Positions 60,749 through 64,000 of a stretch of DNA of 64,000 nt are shown here, piece by piece (within the stretch, counting starts at the first letter, position 1; each line of letters opens with the position of its first letter). The stretch covers positions 36,979,653 through 37,043,652 of the forward strand of contig NC_065572.1 in assembly GCF_937616625.2 (NCBI RefSeq). Reading direction: 5' to 3'. Source of the stretch: Mercurialis annua (lineage: Eukaryota; Streptophyta; Magnoliopsida; Malpighiales; Euphorbiaceae). The notes under the pieces are model-generated. The model was given only the letters and a program-made list of their open reading frames with translations, ran no database searches and was not told where the DNA came from. The position numbers and the translations under genes are program-made.

Positions 60749-63251
60749 TGTCACGACCCAAAATATTGAGCCGCAACCGGCGCTAGGGAACGGGAGTGGT
60801 AGCTCCGGAACCCGTAGCAAGCCTAAAATCACAATTAATTTTTCACAAATAATAAATAAATAATAACAAACAACGGAAGCAAATACTCATATATAACATG
60901 TAACCAAGTATATACACTAACTGTTTAAAACCTCGCGGGCTCTAGTTACCGTACCCTGTACGAACTGGCCTCGCGGTACTATATACATCAGTTAGTGTCT
61001 CAAACTATCACACCGGCATCTGGAGCCGTGGATTATATATCACACACGTAGCCTATCAAAAAGCATATAAAAACAATAACAGCAGTGAATATATACAATA
61101 AAATAAACTGCTGTCTAGGCTACTATTCTACTGACACAGGACCACTACTGCAGCATTCACAGAAGTCATAAACTAACGTATACAGATGACTTTTGCACTC
61201 CAAAATTGGCCTCTAGCTAGGTCCACAAGCTAAGCACCTGAAAGACATCAAAGGTGAGGGGTCAGTATTTGGGAAAATACTGAGTGAGTTGACATTTACT
61301 AGCAGTATTAATATAAAAAGATATCATCGCATTTCAAGAAAACAATAATATGAAACATATAAACACGTATTTGATCCGTACGAAACTAATATCCTAGCAT
61401 GCGACACATCTCTCGAATAATCATATATCATTCAACCCAATCGTAAATATCAATTGCGAGTCCAACTCGCTGGTGGCCCAGCCACTCGATACGGGGACTT
61501 CCAGGCTACACCGTAGCCGAGTTCACTCTGCGTATCGAAATCATAACCCAATCGTAAATATCATATTCATCAACAGCTCCCAGCTGTGTCAAGTCATTTC
61601 TCAATGCAAACATACTAGACTGACTCGATACTGGTGATCACACAGCCTATTGACACCCAATAGGTAGCTAGTTTCTTCGGATCGCATACTAGTTCTCATA
61701 TATAGAAATTAATAAAGCATATAACATTTCAATCAATTATATATAATGCGATGCGTGTAAACAGTATATATATAAAATAGTTTTAATACACGAAAGTAAA
61801 AGTACAACTCACAGTGACCGCAAACCAAGAAATGATATGATCGATCTGATGGTATGCCCCCGCTAGTCCGCTTCTACTGACTCCACTACTCGCTGACACG
61901 TCTGGTACATTGTTTATGATTAGACGTGCACTTTATACTTTAATACATATAATACTTTTAAGTTGTAGGATTTAGTTTTATTTTTAACTTTATTTACGAT
62001 CGCATTCTTCTTTTATCATAGTTGCGATATCTCGAACTCTGTTTCTCGTATTCGAGAAACGTATAATGTTCTTGACATTTTTCATTATCATAGCTCACGT
62101 AAAACGTCGAGCTAAAACTTTATTTTTCAATTTATCGGGGTCCTTAATCGTTTTTAGGGTCTAATATTCCAAAATGTTGAAATCCCGTTCAACTAGGGCT
62201 AAAAGCTCAATTAGGTTCCTGCGGACCCACTGTGTGCGCTCGCACACTTCAGTGTGCGTCCGCACACTTGGGAGTGTGCGTTCGCACACCACAAGTGTGC
62301 GTTCGCACACTTGTTCAAGTGTGCGTCCGCACACTGCAAGTGTGCTTTCGCACACTTGTTCAAGTGTGCGTCCGCACACTGCAAGTGTGCGTTCGCACAC
62401 TTCGGTGTGCGATCGCACACCGAGTGCAGTTCACGCACAGCCCCGGAAACGTCGTTTCCGGGCTTCCCGTCGTGCTATCTCTTGCCATACACATCAAACA
62501 CTTCGTTTCCGATAAAACCCGTAACTTTGTTTCTCCAAAAACACCAAAAATCGAGTTTAATCAATCATTCCAATTCCTAAACTAGAACAGCCTATAACTT
62601 GCTTTTAGCACCAAAAATCCGAAACTTTACCTTGAAATGAAGCTCAAGATCAGTAGAGGATTGAATTCCGAAGAGATTGCCGCGAAAATCACGTGAATCG
62701 GACGTCGTACGGAGAAACGGCGGCGAGACGACGGAAATCGGCGATAGCTTCTGTCTTCTCTCGATCCTTCTCTGATCTTCATTTCATATTTCCTTAATTA
62801 TATATGATTTGGCTAAAAGCTCATTTGTGTCCTTGTTCTTTTTGTTTCTTATCACTTATCTTTTAAACTTTTCTTTCTTACGATTTAGTCCATAGCTAAA
62901 TCGTTAAACTCTTTTATTACGACTTATACGTATTATTTATATTCAATAAATAATACGAAACTCGATATAACACTTTTCCATCAACACCCAATATTTCTAT
63001 TTTCGACATAAAGTGGCTAAATTACCACTTTGGTCCCTATACTTTATTTTAGACTTTTCTCATCATTTTTCCATTAAATTCCAGTTCCAACTTTTAGAAT
63101 AAAAATATAATACAAGTTTTCTCCATAATAACCTTTTCTAAAACGACCTACTAAAACTTATTTATCGGAAAACTTTCCAATATCGCTACTTCTGCGACTC
63201 AAAACTGGACACGTGGTCCGATTAGCTGATTAATTATTTTGGGGTATTACA
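60749..63251 (-). repeat. Right (5') LTR of B (2503 bp)
   Basis: Nearly identical to the left LTR apart from a missing 21-bp hairpin unit. TATA box 62797-62804; predicted intron 61238-62630 (donor CAAG|GTAAAG, branch TACTGAC with A at 61262, acceptor GATGTCTTTCAG). Confidence 0.95.
62232..62420 (-). repeat. Hairpin array in right LTR of B, nine copies
   Basis: Nine inverted repeats of the GTGTGCG-NN-CGCACAC type; one copy has GTGTGCTTTCGCACAC with a mismatched arm. The array differs from the left LTR by one unit and by local unit order. Confidence 0.96.
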
Positions 63252-63346
63252 GACACAACAACAACACTTAACATGCCTTAAAGCGATAAACAAATAACAT
63301 GCAATAAGTTGGCCTTAGTTCAAAACTAAAGCTCTGATACCAACTT
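63252..63346 (-). other. Leader of element A with PBS
   Basis: 95 bp of A between B and the A LTR. PBS complement GCTCTGATACCA at 63331-63342, four bases from the LTR. It proves that A is reverse-oriented and that B sits close to the A leader. Confidence 0.88.
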
Positions 63347-64000
63347 TGTCACGACCCAATTTCATGGATTGCGACCGGCGCTAGGGTATGGGTATGGTTG
63401 TACCAAAACCCGTAGCAAGCCTTGCGGAAAACCACCAATCAGATAAACCTGCAGAAAATCCAATGCTCAGGGCAGCCGAGACTCCAACTTAAACTAACAG
63501 TTTAAATATAAGTATTTCCATTAAATAAAAAAATAACCAGAGTTAAACAATAATAATGCCAAAGCATAAAATTCAACTAGTCAGACAAATCCGACAAACA
63601 GACTAAAATAATAGACTTCTAGTTTACTACTGCGGTCTAAGAATAAAAATAGTTTGACAATTTATTAAAATAAAATAAACCTCCGAGGAATAAAGATTCG
63701 GAGATCAGCAGACTTGCTCAAAATAATAAACCTGGAAAATGGGAAAACAACGGGGGTCAGATATACTGAGATGAGTTCATATTACTATTTACATTTATTA
63801 AGTTTAAAACCCTTAAAACAAATCCTTTTATACTAATATATATAAGATTATGGAATAACAGTATTGAAATGATCCCAGCGTAAGTATGACATAGCATACT
63901 GAAAAATCCAAAGTAGACGGGAACAAATCCTCGTCATATACCAGTGTAAGCAAGACATTAGTCTGCCGATCCCAGAGTACTTACCGGTGCACACAGTCTC
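63347..64000 (-). repeat. 5' LTR of A, cut by window end
   Basis: Aligns with 45072-45730 from the LTR end (TGTCACGACCC) with about 20 differences in 654 bp. Contains the acceptor region (AAACCTGGAAAATGGG near 63730) like the other A LTR. Confidence 0.94.

Larger units (their letters stand above)
53216..63251 (-). mobile_element. Young LTR retrotransposon B with partial tandem copy
   Basis: On the minus strand the order is LTR (63251-60749), internal (60748-56419), LTR (56418-53895), then only the first about 680 bp of a second internal region (53894-53216). The complete part is 9357 bp. The LTRs differ at about nine sites plus one 21-bp hairpin unit (about 0.4%), and the two leader copies are nearly identical, so B is the youngest element here. 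Same family as C. The left end is broken; no TSD can be matched to the right end (GACAC follows 63251). Confidence 0.9.
45072..64000 (-). mobile_element. LTR retrotransposon A, host of E and B, right end outside window
   Basis: Reverse-oriented. Left (3') LTR 45072-50779 interrupted by E; PPT complement at 50780; diverged internal sequence to about 53216; B inserted; then 95 bp of A leader (63252-63346) with the PBS complement, and the right (5') LTR from 63347. The two LTRs differ by about 3% over the 654 bp comparable in the window, so A is older than B and C. No pol genes are seen. Its TSD cannot be checked because the right end is missing. Confidence 0.88.

Overview
The window is repetitive plant nuclear DNA, very probably pericentromeric or other heterochromatin. 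I see no host protein-coding gene, tRNA or rRNA. The plant assignment rests on the elements: long LTRs (2.3-2.9 kb) starting TG and ending CA, 5-bp target-site duplications (TSDs), a primer-binding site TGGTATCAGAGC matching plant initiator tRNA-Met, Ty3/Gypsy-style polypurine tracts, and a Mutator-type MITE with a 9-bp TSD. I cannot name the species.

Layout. (1) Bases 1-32063 are a tandem satellite with a 60-bp monomer. Up to about 26187 it is organised in higher-order repeats (HORs) of about 3.2 kb, changing to about 3.64 kb; from there to 32063 the monomers are diverged and mostly without long-range order. The satellite resumes at 44065-45071. (2) Bases 32064-44059 are a reverse-oriented solo LTR (D, TSD ATATT) inserted in the satellite. 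D is itself split by a complete forward-oriented element (C, 32733-41925, TSD GTACT) with two 2322-bp LTRs and a dead gag-like reading frame. (3) Bases 44593-44973 are a Mutator-like MITE in the resumed satellite. (4) From 45072 past the window end lies a large reverse-oriented element A. Its left LTR is interrupted by solo LTR E (47842-50633, TSD TTAAA). Its internal region is interrupted by B (about 53216-63251), a young reverse-oriented element of the same family as C with LTR - internal - LTR - truncated internal structure. Its second LTR starts at 63347.

The only substantial intact reading frame is the 329-codon gag-like gene of B (59233-60222, minus). No protease, reverse transcriptase, RNase H or integrase is recognisable, so A, B and C look non-autonomous (TR-GAG/LARD-like) and would depend on enzymes supplied elsewhere. 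All LTRs share a layout: TATA box, a plausible 5' splice donor, 1.2-2.1 kb of intron-like sequence, a branch-point motif and acceptor, then the LTR end and PBS. In B and C a second donor/acceptor pair places the gag ATG just after an acceptor. Full-length RNA could then serve as genome and spliced RNA as gag message. LTR divergence judged by eye (about 0.4% for B, 1.4% for C, 3% for A) fits the nesting order: satellite first, then A and D, then C into D and B and E into A.
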